Assembly (NCBI RefSeq): GCF_000430845.1
Contig: NZ_AUMU01000015.1
Location: 1 to 64,000, forward strand
Source of the DNA: Chryseobacterium gregarium DSM 19109
GTDB taxonomy: Bacteria > Bacteroidota > Bacteroidia > Flavobacteriales > Weeksellaceae
Length of the DNA stretch: 64,000 nt
Reading direction: 5' to 3'
In this document: positions 28,305-38,555 of the stretch, piece by piece
Layout: every line of letters begins with the position of its first letter
Position numbering within the stretch: position 1 is the first letter of the stretch
Program-made: the position numbers and the translations under genes
Notes under the pieces: model-generated
The model's input: only the letters and a program-made list of their open reading frames with translations
Databases searched by the model: none
Told to the model about the DNA's origin: nothing

Positions 28305-31300
28305 TTGAAACTGAAATTTAACAAAAGAAAATTCTTAAAGCGCTTTGCCATAACCATTATATCCATTGTGGTTTTTTTTACGCTGCTTATCCTTAGTTTA
28401 AGACTTCCGGTCGTTCAGAATTTTGTCAAGGACAGGCTGGTTGTATACTTGGAGAAAAAAATCAAAACCAAAGTAAGTCTGGAACGGGTTTACATAGGAT
28501 TTCCAAACAGCCTTGTTATGGAAAATCTGTATTTAAAAGGACAGAATATCGATACGCTTTTAGCCGTTAAAAAACTGGATGTCGGACTGAACATGATGAA
28601 GCTGATCAATTCTACGGCAGATATCACCTCAGTGGATCTGGAAGGTGCCCGGGCAAATGTTGTAAGAAAGCCTGACGGAACATTCAATTTCGATTACATC
28701 CTTGATGCTTTTGCGACGAGCGATAAAGAAGAAAGCCCGTCAAAACCTTTTATTATATCCCTTGATAAAATCAATTTAAAAGATATCGGAATTACTTTTA
28801 ATGACCAGCAGTCAAAGAATGATATTAATCTGTATTTCAAGTCTTTTGATACGAGGGTGAAAACTTTTGATCTCCAGAATAATTCGTACGCAGTAAGTGA
28901 TATTAACCTCGATGGACTGAAATTAAAGCTTAAACAGGATCTGATAGAGGAAGTTTCAAAAAAAGTAGAGAAAAAAGTAGATTCCCTGAATAATAAAAAG
29001 CCGATGCAGCTTGGATTAAGGGGAATTAAACTGACCAATTTCAATATCGATTACGGTGATGACAATACCAAGACTTTTGCCAAAGTCCTGTTCAAAGAGT
29101 TAAGCACAAAAGTAAACAAACTTGATCTTGAAAACAATGCCTATCGTGTAGAGAATGTAGTTCTTTCAGGTGCAGATATCAATGCCAACCTTTACCTTCC
29201 GGCTCAGAATGCCAATCCTAAAGAAAACACAGAATCTGAAGTTTCAAAAAAATCTGATCAGCAGAAAGCACTGAGCTTACTGCTTGGAAAACTGGTTTTA
29301 AATGATGTGAAAGTAGCCTATAACAATATGGCAATCACCCCGACGCGTCAGGGAATGGATTTCAACCACCTGAATTTTTCCAGGATGAATGTTGAGGTAA
29401 AAGGCTTTAAAATGCAGAACAACACATTTGCAGGAACGGTGAATTCAGCGGAAATCAGGGAAGCAAGAGGCCTGGATATCCAGAAATTCAATACCGATTT
29501 TGTATACAATGAAAAGGAAGCTTATCTTAAAGACCTTTATCTTCAGACCCCGAAAACGGTTTTGCGCGATGAAGTAGTGCTGAATTATAATTCTATTGAG
29601 CAGCTAAGTTCAAACCTGGGTGCGGTAAAAATTTCAGCCAATATCAAAGATTCAAAAATAGGATTCTCTGATATTTTAAATCTTGTCCCAACCCTGCGCA
29701 ATACGTCGCCTTTCAACAAATATCCGAATGCTATTCTCAATGTCAATGCGAATGTCAAAGGAAATGTCAATGACCTTCTGATCAATAATCTTAAAGTTTC
29801 CGGTTTGGACCAATTAAGGGTCGCTGCCTCAGGAAGGATCAGGAATGCCATGAATCCGGATAACCTCTATTATGATCTGAAAATCGCAGAGTTATCTTCA
29901 TCTGCCAGAACCATCTTCAATCTGGTGCCGAAGAATACCATTCCTTCCAATATTTCCCTTCCTTCCCATATGAGCATTAAAGGAACGGCAAAAGGAACCA
30001 CCAAAGTTGTGGATGCCAACCTGAACCTTTACTCTACCCTTGGCAACGCAGCTGTTATAGCCAAACTGGATATGCGGAGAAAAAACCGCGAGTTGTATGA
30101 TGTGAAAGCAAACCTTCAGGGACTGCAGATCGGAAAAATTATTCAGAATAAAGATATCGGAACCGTCTCCGCACAGATTTATGTGAAAGGAGAAAGTTTT
30201 GATTTTAAAAATGCCAATACTGACCTCAGAGGCCATGTTGCTTCCGCCGTTTACAAAGGATACCGATATCAGAACATGAATTTAATTGGGAAAATAAGAC
30301 GCGGCAACTACCATATCATTCTGAATTCAAAAGACCCGAATGCCAATTTACAGTTAACGGCTTCCGGAATCTACAATGAAAAAAATCCTACCGTAAAAAT
30401 CAACGGTAATATAAATAAATTAGATCTTAATAAACTCGGGTTTTATAAAGACCCGATGATTCTGGCCGGAAAAATCGACGGTGATTTTACAAACCTGGAT
30501 CCTGATAATCTAAACGGATATCTCAACCTGAAAGACTTTGCTTTTTCAGATGCCAAAGAAGTATACCCGATACAGGAAGTCAACCTGAAAGCATCTTCTA
30601 CCAACGATTCTACCAATATTGTCTTCAATTCTCAGGTTGCAGATGTGGAATTGAGAGGTAAATATAAACTGACCCAGATTTTCGGGGCGTTATCACAAAC
30701 AGTCAATCAATATTATCAGTTCCAGAAACCTGCAAAAAACCAGAAAATCCAGTCCGGGCAGTTCTTTACCTTTAATGCAAAAATTAAAAATGATGACCTG
30801 ATCCGGAAATTCGTGCCGGAACTGAAAAGTTTTGAAACCATTAATCTGACCGGAAATTATAATGCGGATTCACAAAAAATAGAAATCGACGGACAGATCC
30901 CGCGGGTGCTGTATGGTGAAAACGCCATTGAAAATGCTATGATCCGGGTAACCAATGAAAACCGGGCATTACAGTATAACCTGAATGTAGCCGCATTGAA
31001 AAGCTCAAGTTTTGCATTAAACAAAGTGAATATCGGCGGGGATGTGGCGAACAACATCATCAATTATAACATCACCACCAAAGACGAAAAAGATGAAACG
31101 CAGTTCCTGATTGCCGGTAATGCAAAATCGCTGAACGATATTACGGAAATTTCATTAAATCCCGACGGCTTAAAATTAAACTATACGGACTGGACTGTTG
31201 GCGAAGGCAATAAAATCCAGATCAGCAGCAGGGGAATCCTGGCAGATAATTTCAGGCTTTCCAATGCAGGCAGTGAAATTTTGCTGCAGTCTGAGACCCA

Positions 31301-33341
31301 GTCACCGAATGCGCCCCTTAATGTTTCACTGAAAGATTTCAAGATAGAAACCATTACGGAACTGATTAAAAAAGATACCGTGCTGGCAAGAGGAACGATT
31401 AACGGGACTGCCCAGCTGCGTGACCTGACGAAAAAGATGACTTTTACATCTGACTTGAATGTTTCTGATTTAATCGTCTACGGAAGTCCGGTCGGAAACC
31501 TTGCCGTAAAGGTAAACAATACATCATCCAATCTGTTAAACGCAGATATTACCTTATCCGGAAATAATAATGATGTGAAGATTCTGGGAGATTACAACAC
31601 CTCATCAAGCACCTTTGACCTGAATATGGCCATCAACCAGTTGCAGATGAAATCCGTACAGGGCTTCTCCATGAATGCCATTACCAATACGGAAGGATAT
31701 ATTTCCGGAAACCTGAAAATTACCGGCAACACATCACAACCGAATATTTTAGGTAAGGTAAAATTCAATGAGGTCGGACTGGAAATTGCCAAGACCGGAA
31801 GTGATTTCAGGAAACTGAACGATGATATCGACTTTACCAGCCGAGGAATTGAGTTCGATGATTTCAAAATCAATGATAAGGATGGAAATTCCCTTGTCAT
31901 CGACGGGCAGGTATTGACACAGACCTACAGGGATTTTGCGTTCAATCTCGATCTTAATGCCAAAGACTTCAAAGTGGTAAATTCCGAGAAATCCAATGAT
32001 GCCATGATGTACGGAATCCTTGCGATTGATGCCGGTTTACACATCAGAGGAAACCTCGATTTGCCGAAAGTAGACGGAAGACTGTCAGTTGCCGACAATA
32101 CGGATTTCACTTTTGTGCTTCCCCAGTCCTCTCCTACATTGCAGGAAAGAGAAGGAATCGTTGAATTTATCGATCAGGATCAGATTGCCTTGAACAAAAC
32201 CATCAAAGCGGATTCTTTAAACAGCCAGACCCGAATTAAAGGGATGGATGTCAACGTAAATATCGAATTAAGTAAAGAAGCCAAACTATCTTTATTGATT
32301 GACAAGGCGAACGGGGATTTTGTCAAAATTCAAGGTGAAGCTGAACTGACCGGAGGAATCGACCCGTCAGGAAAGACTACTCTTGTCGGAGTCTACGAAG
32401 TGGAATCGGGAAGCTATGAAATGACCGTAAGTGTATTAAAACGTAAATTCGATATCCAGAAAGGCAGCACCATTACCTGGACCGGAGAACCGACCACTGC
32501 GAATCTTGATATTACCGCAGTGTATAAGACCGAAGCGGCACCGATTGATCTGGTGGAGCAGCAGGTGAGCGGGGAAAGCTCAGGAATACTCAATCAGTTT
32601 AAGCAGAGAATCCCTTTCAATACCTTACTAAAGATGAATGGCGAGCTGCTGAAACCGGTTATTACTTTTGATATTACCACCGATGAGAAGAATAATGCCG
32701 TTTCTTCAACCGTTACGGATATCGTAGACCAGAAACTGTCTCAGCTGAGAACCCAGGAGTCTGAAATGAACAAACAGGTATTTGCTTTATTGTTGCTGAA
32801 CAGGTTTATCGGGGAAAACCCGTTCCAGTCAGGAGCCGGACTTTCAGGAGAGATGATGGCCAGGCAGAGTGTGAGCAAGATTTTATCCCAGCAGCTGAAT
32901 AACTTGGCTTCCGACCTGATCAAAGGTGTTGACCTTAATTTCGACCTGGAATCTTCAGAAGATTATTCTACAGGAACACAAAATACAAGAACCGACCTGA
33001 ATGTCGACATCAGCAAAAAACTGCTGAATGACCGCCTTAAGGTTTCGGTAGGAAGCAATTTTGGTCTGGAGGGCGAATCCCGCCAGAATGAAAGCATGAC
33101 CAATATTGCCGGCGACGTAACGGTAGATTACAGCCTTTCCAAAGACGAAAGATACATGCTCCGTGCTTACCGTAAAAATGAATATCAGGTGGCGTTACAG
33201 GGCCAGATCGTGGAAACCGGGTTAGGATTTATTATCACGCTGGATTATGATAAATTCCGGGATATTTTCCATAAATCAAAAAACAAGAAGCAGAAAGAAT
33301 CTAAAAAGAACAAGCAAAACCAAGTTGTAGAATTTAAATAA
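28305..33341 (+). CDS. tamB: Translocation and assembly module protein TamB (AsmA-like, 1678 aa)
   Basis: Inner-membrane-anchored periplasmic protein that forms a long beta groove bridging to the outer membrane, where it works with a TamA-type partner in outer membrane protein insertion and phospholipid transport. One N-terminal helix (about 12-35) is followed by ~1600 residues of beta strands. The C-terminal ~400 residues match the TamB/DUF490 domain (GEAELTGGIDPSGKTTLVGV, FDIQKGSTITWTGEPTTANL). The start is a TTG codon at 28305. The next in-frame ATG is residue 71, past the membrane anchor, so TTG is the likely start. Its stop overlaps the start of tamL by one base. Confidence 0.93.
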   Translation: MKLKFNKRKFLKRFAITIISIVVFFTLLILSLRLPVVQNFVKDRLVVYLEKKIKTKVSLERVYIGFPNSLVMENLYLKGQNIDTLLAVKKLDVGLNMMKLINSTADITSVDLEGARANVVRKPDGTFNFDYILDAFATSDKEESPSKPFIISLDKINLKDIGITFNDQQSKNDINLYFKSFDTRVKTFDLQNNSYAVSDINLDGLKLKLKQDLIEEVSKKVEKKVDSLNNKKPMQLGLRGIKLTNFNIDYGDDNTKTFAKVLFKELSTKVNKLDLENNAYRVENVVLSGADINANLYLPAQNANPKENTESEVSKKSDQQKALSLLLGKLVLNDVKVAYNNMAITPTRQGMDFNHLNFSRMNVEVKGFKMQNNTFAGTVNSAEIREARGLDIQKFNTDFVYNEKEAYLKDLYLQTPKTVLRDEVVLNYNSIEQLSSNLGAVKISANIKDSKIGFSDILNLVPTLRNTSPFNKYPNAILNVNANVKGNVNDLLINNLKVSGLDQLRVAASGRIRNAMNPDNLYYDLKIAELSSSARTIFNLVPKNTIPSNISLPSHMSIKGTAKGTTKVVDANLNLYSTLGNAAVIAKLDMRRKNRELYDVKANLQGLQIGKIIQNKDIGTVSAQIYVKGESFDFKNANTDLRGHVASAVYKGYRYQNMNLIGKIRRGNYHIILNSKDPNANLQLTASGIYNEKNPTVKINGNINKLDLNKLGFYKDPMILAGKIDGDFTNLDPDNLNGYLNLKDFAFSDAKEVYPIQEVNLKASSTNDSTNIVFNSQVADVELRGKYKLTQIFGALSQTVNQYYQFQKPAKNQKIQSGQFFTFNAKIKNDDLIRKFVPELKSFETINLTGNYNADSQKIEIDGQIPRVLYGENAIENAMIRVTNENRALQYNLNVAALKSSSFALNKVNIGGDVANNIINYNITTKDEKDETQFLIAGNAKSLNDITEISLNPDGLKLNYTDWTVGEGNKIQISSRGILADNFRLSNAGSEILLQSETQSPNAPLNVSLKDFKIETITELIKKDTVLARGTINGTAQLRDLTKKMTFTSDLNVSDLIVYGSPVGNLAVKVNNTSSNLLNADITLSGNNNDVKILGDYNTSSSTFDLNMAINQLQMKSVQGFSMNAITNTEGYISGNLKITGNTSQPNILGKVKFNEVGLEIAKTGSDFRKLNDDIDFTSRGIEFDDFKINDKDGNSLVIDGQVLTQTYRDFAFNLDLNAKDFKVVNSEKSNDAMMYGILAIDAGLHIRGNLDLPKVDGRLSVADNTDFTFVLPQSSPTLQEREGIVEFIDQDQIALNKTIKADSLNSQTRIKGMDVNVNIELSKEAKLSLLIDKANGDFVKIQGEAELTGGIDPSGKTTLVGVYEVESGSYEMTVSVLKRKFDIQKGSTITWTGEPTTANLDITAVYKTEAAPIDLVEQQVSGESSGILNQFKQRIPFNTLLKMNGELLKPVITFDITTDEKNNAVSSTVTDIVDQKLSQLRTQESEMNKQVFALLLLNRFIGENPFQSGAGLSGEMMARQSVSKILSQQLNNLASDLIKGVDLNFDLESSEDYSTGTQNTRTDLNVDISKKLLNDRLKVSVGSNFGLEGESRQNESMTNIAGDVTVDYSLSKDERYMLRAYRKNEYQVALQGQIVETGLGFIITLDYDKFRDIFHKSKNKKQKESKKNKQNQVVEFK

Positions 33342-35668
33342 TGAGAAAAAATTATCAGACATATTTCAGATATATCCTTACTTTCGGAATGGCTTCGGTA
33401 ACGCTTTCATGCAGCAATACCAAATACCTGAAACAAGGGCAGATGCTGTATACCGGGGCAGAGATCAATATTGAAAATGACACCATTTCCAAAAATGAGA
33501 AAAAAGATCTTAAAACTGCCTTGGAAGCTAATCTTACGCCTAAACCCAATTCATCATTTCTGGGACTGAGGCCAAAACTGTTCTTTTACAATATTGCCAA
33601 AGAGCCAAAAAAGGAAAAAGGGTTCAATTACTGGCTTAAATATAAAATAGGTGAGAAACCGGTTCTTTTAGGTGACGTCGACCGTGAGTTTAACAAGGAG
33701 ATTATTGAAAACTATTCTGAAAACAAAGGGTATTTCAATGCCAGTGCCACTTATGATACGGTTTCTAAAAATAAAAAAGCCCAAGTTATTTATACGGTAA
33801 AGCCGGGCGCGAGATATCTGATCAGTAGCGTAAAGTTCCAGAAAGATTCTTCTGTGGTAAATCAGGAAATCCAGAATATTACAGAGAAAACCTTTCTGAA
33901 AAAAGGAAAGCCTTTTGACCTCGATGTGATCAAGTCTGAAAGACAAAGGATTGACAACGGTTTAAAGGAAAAAGGGTTTTACTATTTCCATCCCGATAAT
34001 ATTATTGTTCAGGCAGACAGTACAGTAAGCAAAAACCATACAGTGGAGCTTAATGTAAAACTAAAAGACAATACGCCTGATCTTTCTACCCAGCAGTTCA
34101 GCATTGATAAAGTAATCGTTTTCCCGAATTATAATATTCAGGACGTGAGAAAGGGGAAATACAGCGTCCCGATGGATCCGGATTCTCTTCAGAAATATGC
34201 TTACGAGGATATTTACGTCATTGACCCTCAACACAAATTCAAGCCGAAAATTTTCGACAGGGCACTGTATTTTAAACGGGGCGATCTTTATAACCGGACC
34301 AATCATAACCTTACCCTAAACCGGCTGATCAGTTTAGGCGTTTTCAAGTTCGTGAAAAATGAATTTGTGGTTTCAGATTCTCTGCAGCATAAATTTGATT
34401 CTTATTACCTGCTGACCCCAAGAGAACTTCAGTCTCTCCGCCTGGAAGCTTTGGGAAGGACCAACTCCGCCAACTATGCAGGGAGCGAACTGAATCTGAA
34501 CTGGACCCACAGAAATTTCTTCAGAGGAGCGGAACAGTTTAAGGCTTCTGTTTACGGAGCTTTTGATGTACAGATCGGAGGACCGGAAAATGCTAAAAAC
34601 ATCTTCAGGGCCGGAACCAATGTGCAGCTTTCCATTCCGAGAATTGTGGCACCTTTCCGGTTCAATTCATCGAGTGCCTTTGTACCGAGGACCAATATTA
34701 CATTAGGCTACGAGTTTCAGAACCGTACGGAATATTATACTTTAAATACATTCAGCGGTTCATTCGGTTATGTATGGAAAGAAAATGTAAGGAAGGAGCA
34801 TGACCTGAAGATCCTTGATATCACCTATGTTTCTCCGGCCAATATTACGCCGTTGTATGATTCCATTTCCAGAAAAAGCGATGCGATGCGAAGGGTGGTG
34901 GAACGCCAGCTGATCTTCGGGCCGACCTATTCTTATACGTATACGAACACAATGCTGTCGAAACCTACAACCATGTATTATAAAGGGACGCTGGACCTTG
35001 CCGGAAATCTTACGGGACTGGTTACGGGGGCCAATGTAAAAAAAGATAAAGAAAAAAGTATTTTCGGAGTCCCGTTCAGCCAGTATGCCAAGATAGAAAA
35101 TGATTTCAGGCTGTATCATAAATTCAGTGAAAAAACATCATTGGCCTCCCGATTGATTGCCGGTGTGGCCTATCCATACGGAAATTCAGAACATATCCCT
35201 TTTTCGAGACAGTTTTTCTCGGGAGGGAGCAACAGCGTAAGGGCTTTCAGGGCAAGAACGCTGGGCCCGGGAAGTTTTGACCCGCGGACGATCCAGGAAG
35301 GGTATTATTTTGACCAGTCCGGAGATATCAAGCTGGAATTAAATGCTGAATACCGGGCCAACCTTTATAAATTTTTAAATGTTGCGGTTTTTGCTGATGC
35401 CGGGAACGTTTGGCTTGTCAATGAAGATATTGAAAGGCCGGGTGCCAAATTTTCCAAAGAGTTTTTAAGTGAGGTAGCCGTAGGAGCCGGAGTTGGTCTG
35501 AGACTTGATTTCTCTATATTAATTTTAAGGCTCGATCTGGCAATGCCACTCCGGGTCCCTTATTATCAACGAGGTGACCGATGGGCTTTTGATAAAATTA
35601 ATTTCGGGGATTCCAGCTGGAGGAGAGACAATCTTATTCTGAATATTGCGATCGGTTATCCTTTCTAA
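33341..35668 (+). CDS. tamL: TamL: lipidated Omp85-family outer membrane protein (775 aa)
   Basis: The signal sequence ends in lipobox TLSC with the lipidated cysteine at residue 24. POTRA-like domains occupy about 60-330. The beta barrel (BamA/TamA surface antigen domain) runs from about 380 to the end, including FSRQFFSGGSNSVRAFRART (the conserved Arg of the lid loop region), and ends in the aromatic strand ILNIAIGYPF. The lipid anchor on a TamA-type protein is the Bacteroidota variant called TamL. The one-base overlap with tamB supports their working together in the envelope. Confidence 0.92.
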   Translation: MRKNYQTYFRYILTFGMASVTLSCSNTKYLKQGQMLYTGAEINIENDTISKNEKKDLKTALEANLTPKPNSSFLGLRPKLFFYNIAKEPKKEKGFNYWLKYKIGEKPVLLGDVDREFNKEIIENYSENKGYFNASATYDTVSKNKKAQVIYTVKPGARYLISSVKFQKDSSVVNQEIQNITEKTFLKKGKPFDLDVIKSERQRIDNGLKEKGFYYFHPDNIIVQADSTVSKNHTVELNVKLKDNTPDLSTQQFSIDKVIVFPNYNIQDVRKGKYSVPMDPDSLQKYAYEDIYVIDPQHKFKPKIFDRALYFKRGDLYNRTNHNLTLNRLISLGVFKFVKNEFVVSDSLQHKFDSYYLLTPRELQSLRLEALGRTNSANYAGSELNLNWTHRNFFRGAEQFKASVYGAFDVQIGGPENAKNIFRAGTNVQLSIPRIVAPFRFNSSSAFVPRTNITLGYEFQNRTEYYTLNTFSGSFGYVWKENVRKEHDLKILDITYVSPANITPLYDSISRKSDAMRRVVERQLIFGPTYSYTYTNTMLSKPTTMYYKGTLDLAGNLTGLVTGANVKKDKEKSIFGVPFSQYAKIENDFRLYHKFSEKTSLASRLIAGVAYPYGNSEHIPFSRQFFSGGSNSVRAFRARTLGPGSFDPRTIQEGYYFDQSGDIKLELNAEYRANLYKFLNVAVFADAGNVWLVNEDIERPGAKFSKEFLSEVAVGAGVGLRLDFSILILRLDLAMPLRVPYYQRGDRWAFDKINFGDSSWRRDNLILNIAIGYPF

Positions 35669-35678
35669 AATTGAATAC

Positions 35679-36626
35679 ATGGTAAAAAGAGCAAAATTTT
35701 TCTGGGAAACATTAAAGGAAACTTATACGCAATGGAATAAATCTTCGGCATCCAACGACTCGGCAAGCCTTGCTTATTATGCCATTTTCTCGATTCCCGG
35801 CCTGTTGATCATCATCATCTGGATTGCCGGCTATTTCTTTGGCGAAGAAGCGATCAGCGGAGAAATCAGCAAGCAGATCAGAGGGGTGATGGGTGAGGAA
35901 GCATCAAAAAGTGTTGAAGCCATGATTGCCGGCGCTTTGATTGATAAAGAGAATATCATTATGAAAGCTATTGGTATCGGCTCGCTTGTATTCGGTTCCA
36001 CTACCCTTTTCTTTCAGCTCCAGCGTTCTTTAAACAGTTTATGGGATGTACAGGCAGCACCTAAGAAAGCGTTGACTAAGTTTTTACTTGACAGAGCCAA
36101 TTCATTGGGAATGATCCTTATTTTAGGATTTCTACTGATGGTAACAATGATCCTTTCTAATGTGATCAGTTTTTTAAACAACTGGATCACCTCTTATTTC
36201 GGGTTTGAAACCTATCTGATTATAGAATTGATTAATTATGCTATCGGATTTGGAGTGGTAATGCTATTGTTTGCTTTAATGTTTAAAGTACTGCCGGATG
36301 TTCAGATCAGTTGGAAGCCTGTCTGGGGCGGTGCTTTCCTGACCGCCATTCTGTTTACACTGGGTAAATTTCTGTTAGGATTATACTTCGGAACTGCACA
36401 GCCTACCTCCACTTTCGGAGCTGCCGGAACCGTGATTTTGATTATGATGTGGATTAACTATTCCTGTATGCTGGTGTTCTTCGGTGCGGAATACACGAAG
36501 GTCTACGCCCTGAGGAAAGGATATAGAATTATTCCTTCAAAACACGCCAAATGGAGTGAGGCCAAAATGTATGAAGAAAGCCTGAGGGTCGAAAATAATA
36601 AATTGGTAAGCCGGAAAAATCCATAA
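35679..36626 (+). CDS. YihY/BrkB-family inner membrane protein (315 aa)
   Basis: Six or so membrane helices in the arrangement of the YihY/BrkB family (ASLAYYAIFSIPGLLIIIIW near the N terminus, FGAAGTVILIMMWINYSCMLVFFGAEYTK split between the last two helices). The likely start is MVKRAK at 35679, after the tamL stop; an in-frame ATG at 35646 lies inside tamL. E. coli YihY has recently been linked, together with TamB-like proteins, to phospholipid or cyclic ECA metabolism, and the placement next to tamB-tamL fits an envelope lipid role. The old RNase BN label for this family is not supported. Confidence 0.9.
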   Translation: MVKRAKFFWETLKETYTQWNKSSASNDSASLAYYAIFSIPGLLIIIIWIAGYFFGEEAISGEISKQIRGVMGEEASKSVEAMIAGALIDKENIIMKAIGIGSLVFGSTTLFFQLQRSLNSLWDVQAAPKKALTKFLLDRANSLGMILILGFLLMVTMILSNVISFLNNWITSYFGFETYLIIELINYAIGFGVVMLLFALMFKVLPDVQISWKPVWGGAFLTAILFTLGKFLLGLYFGTAQPTSTFGAAGTVILIMMWINYSCMLVFFGAEYTKVYALRKGYRIIPSKHAKWSEAKMYEESLRVENNKLVSRKNP

Positions 36627-36644
36627 TTCCTCATTAATTATAAA

Positions 36645-36680
36645 AATAAAGGCCTCCATATATTCGGAGACCTTTGCTTT
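36645..36680. terminator. Bidirectional terminator between yihY and argS
   Basis: AAAGGCCTCC and GGAGACCTTT form a 10-bp stem with one mismatch around ATATATTC. T-rich sequence flanks the right side and A-rich sequence the left, as needed for the two converging genes. Confidence 0.7.
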
Positions 36681-38440
36681 TACATTCTGTTTACGGTCTT
36701 TATTCCTAAAAGATACAGTAATTTTTTTATGGTTTTAGCGGTTAAGTCTGATAGGTTTAACCGCGCCTGCTTCAGGTTTTCATCCTCAAGTTTTAAAATC
36801 GGATTGCTCTGGTAAAATGAATTGTATGATTTAACCAGATCATAAAGATAGTTGGCAACCAGGGCAGGGCTCAACAGCTCTGCAGATTTTTCAACGGTCC
36901 CTTTATAATTGGAAAGCAACATGATTAATTCTTTCTCATGGGGATTGAAATTAATATCTTCAGCTTCCTTATACTGATAATCGGCTTTTCCTAATAAAGA
37001 CTGGGTTCGGGCATAGGTATAAAGAATAAAAGGTCCTGTATTCCCATTAAAATCGATACTCTCTGCCGGATTAAACAGCATTTTTTTCTTAGGATCAACT
37101 TTCAGCATAAAATATTTCAATGCCGCCTGACCTATAATTTCATAGGAAATTTCCTTTTTCTCCTCCGAAAGGCTTTCAAGCTTGCCAAGCTCCTGGGTTT
37201 TCGCTTTGGCTGTTTCATGCATTTCCTGCATCAGGTCATCGGCATCAACCACCGTTCCTTCACGGGATTTCATTTTACCATTGGGTAATTCTACCATCCC
37301 ATAAGACAGGTGGTACAGCTGGTCCGCCCACGCATATCCGAGTTTACCTAAAATCTTAAATAAAACCTGAAAGTGGTAATCCTGTTCATTGCCGACTGTA
37401 TAAATCAGTTTTTTGATATCATTTTCTTTAAAACGTTCTACGGCAGTCCCAAGATCCTGGGTCATGTAGACAGAAGTTCCGTCTGAACGCAGCAGCAATT
37501 TCTGGTCCAGTCCTTCATCGGTAAGATCACACCATACCGAACCATCTTCTTTCTGGTACAATACTCCTTTATCCAGGCCTTCCTGTATAAGGTCTTTCCC
37601 TAAAATATAGGTATTGCTTTCATATTGAACCTGGTCAAAATTTACTCCTAATCTTTTATAGGTTTCATTAAAACCTTCGTACACCCAAGAGTTCATTTCA
37701 TTCCACAGGTTCCTTACTTTCTCGTCACCGTTTTCCCAGTCCAGCAACATTTTTTGGGCTTCTTTAATCAAAGGAGCCTCTTTTTTTGCCTGTTCTTCAT
37801 CAATTCCCTGATTAACCAATTCAGCAATTTCCTTTTTATATTCCTGGTCAAATTTTACGTAATAATTCCCTACAAACTTATCCCCTTTTGTTCCTGTTAC
37901 ATCCGGGGTTCCCCCTTTTCCAAATTTTTCCCAGGCCAGCATGGATTTGCAGATATGAATCCCGCGGTCGTTGATGATCTGGGTCTTGATAACATCATAC
38001 CCTGCTTCCTTAAGAATCTCGGCTACAGAAAATCCTAATAAATTGTTTCTGATATGCCCTAAGTGAAGCGGTTTATTGGTATTCGGGGAAGAATACTCGA
38101 TCATCACCGTAGCATTCTTTTTATCGATTGTATCAAAATGATCGGCTACGGACTTAAAGTTATCTATAAAAAACTGATTTTTAACTTTAACATTAAGGAA
38201 ACCTTTTACCACATTGAAGCTTTCCAGCAATTCAGTCTGTTCAGTCAGCGCCTGCCCGAGCTCCACTCCTATAGTCTCCGGATTTTTCTTCAATTGTTTC
38301 ACCAACGGAAAAGTAACAACGGTGAAATCGCCTTCAAATTCTGTTTTATTTTCCTGAACCTCCAGGGTAATCTCTTTCAGCTGGTAAACATTCAGAATCA
38401 CTTCTGACAGCTTTTCTTCAATTATATTTTTAATATTCAT
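36680..38440 (-). CDS. argS: Arginyl-tRNA synthetase (586 aa)
   Basis: Class I aminoacyl-tRNA synthetase that charges tRNA-Arg. The N-terminal additional domain covers about 1-105. The HIGH-type motif is HLGH at residues 126-129 after SSPNTNKP. The KMSKS-type loop is KMKSREGT, with TVVDADDLM following. The C-terminal DALR anticodon-binding domain has FILYTYARTQSLLGKA and ends YLLGIKTVNRM. Length is normal for the family. It follows the susCD operon but is separated from it by a terminator. Confidence 0.98.
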   Translation of the reverse strand: MNIKNIIEEKLSEVILNVYQLKEITLEVQENKTEFEGDFTVVTFPLVKQLKKNPETIGVELGQALTEQTELLESFNVVKGFLNVKVKNQFFIDNFKSVADHFDTIDKKNATVMIEYSSPNTNKPLHLGHIRNNLLGFSVAEILKEAGYDVIKTQIINDRGIHICKSMLAWEKFGKGGTPDVTGTKGDKFVGNYYVKFDQEYKKEIAELVNQGIDEEQAKKEAPLIKEAQKMLLDWENGDEKVRNLWNEMNSWVYEGFNETYKRLGVNFDQVQYESNTYILGKDLIQEGLDKGVLYQKEDGSVWCDLTDEGLDQKLLLRSDGTSVYMTQDLGTAVERFKENDIKKLIYTVGNEQDYHFQVLFKILGKLGYAWADQLYHLSYGMVELPNGKMKSREGTVVDADDLMQEMHETAKAKTQELGKLESLSEEKKEISYEIIGQAALKYFMLKVDPKKKMLFNPAESIDFNGNTGPFILYTYARTQSLLGKADYQYKEAEDINFNPHEKELIMLLSNYKGTVEKSAELLSPALVANYLYDLVKSYNSFYQSNPILKLEDENLKQARLNLSDLTAKTIKKLLYLLGIKTVNRM

Positions 38441-38504
38441 GTGTGTATCGTTTTACGGACCTTCATCATCCGTTTAAAATTTTCGAAATACAAATATACA
38501 GAAA

Positions 38505-38530
38505 TAAAAAAACCGCCCGAAGGCGGTTTT
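38505..38530 (-). terminator. Terminator of susC-susD
   Basis: AAAACCGCC-CGAA-GGCGGTTTT is perfectly paired with a stable tetraloop and is followed on the minus strand by TTTATT. It lies 26 bases past the susD stop. Confidence 0.9.
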
Positions 38531-38555
38531 AGATATATTAATCTAAGATGCTAGA

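Noticed and set aside
35679..36626. Annotation of the YihY/BrkB protein as ribonuclease BN
   Set aside because: It is a multi-helix membrane protein without nuclease motifs; the old label came from a misassigned E. coli gene.
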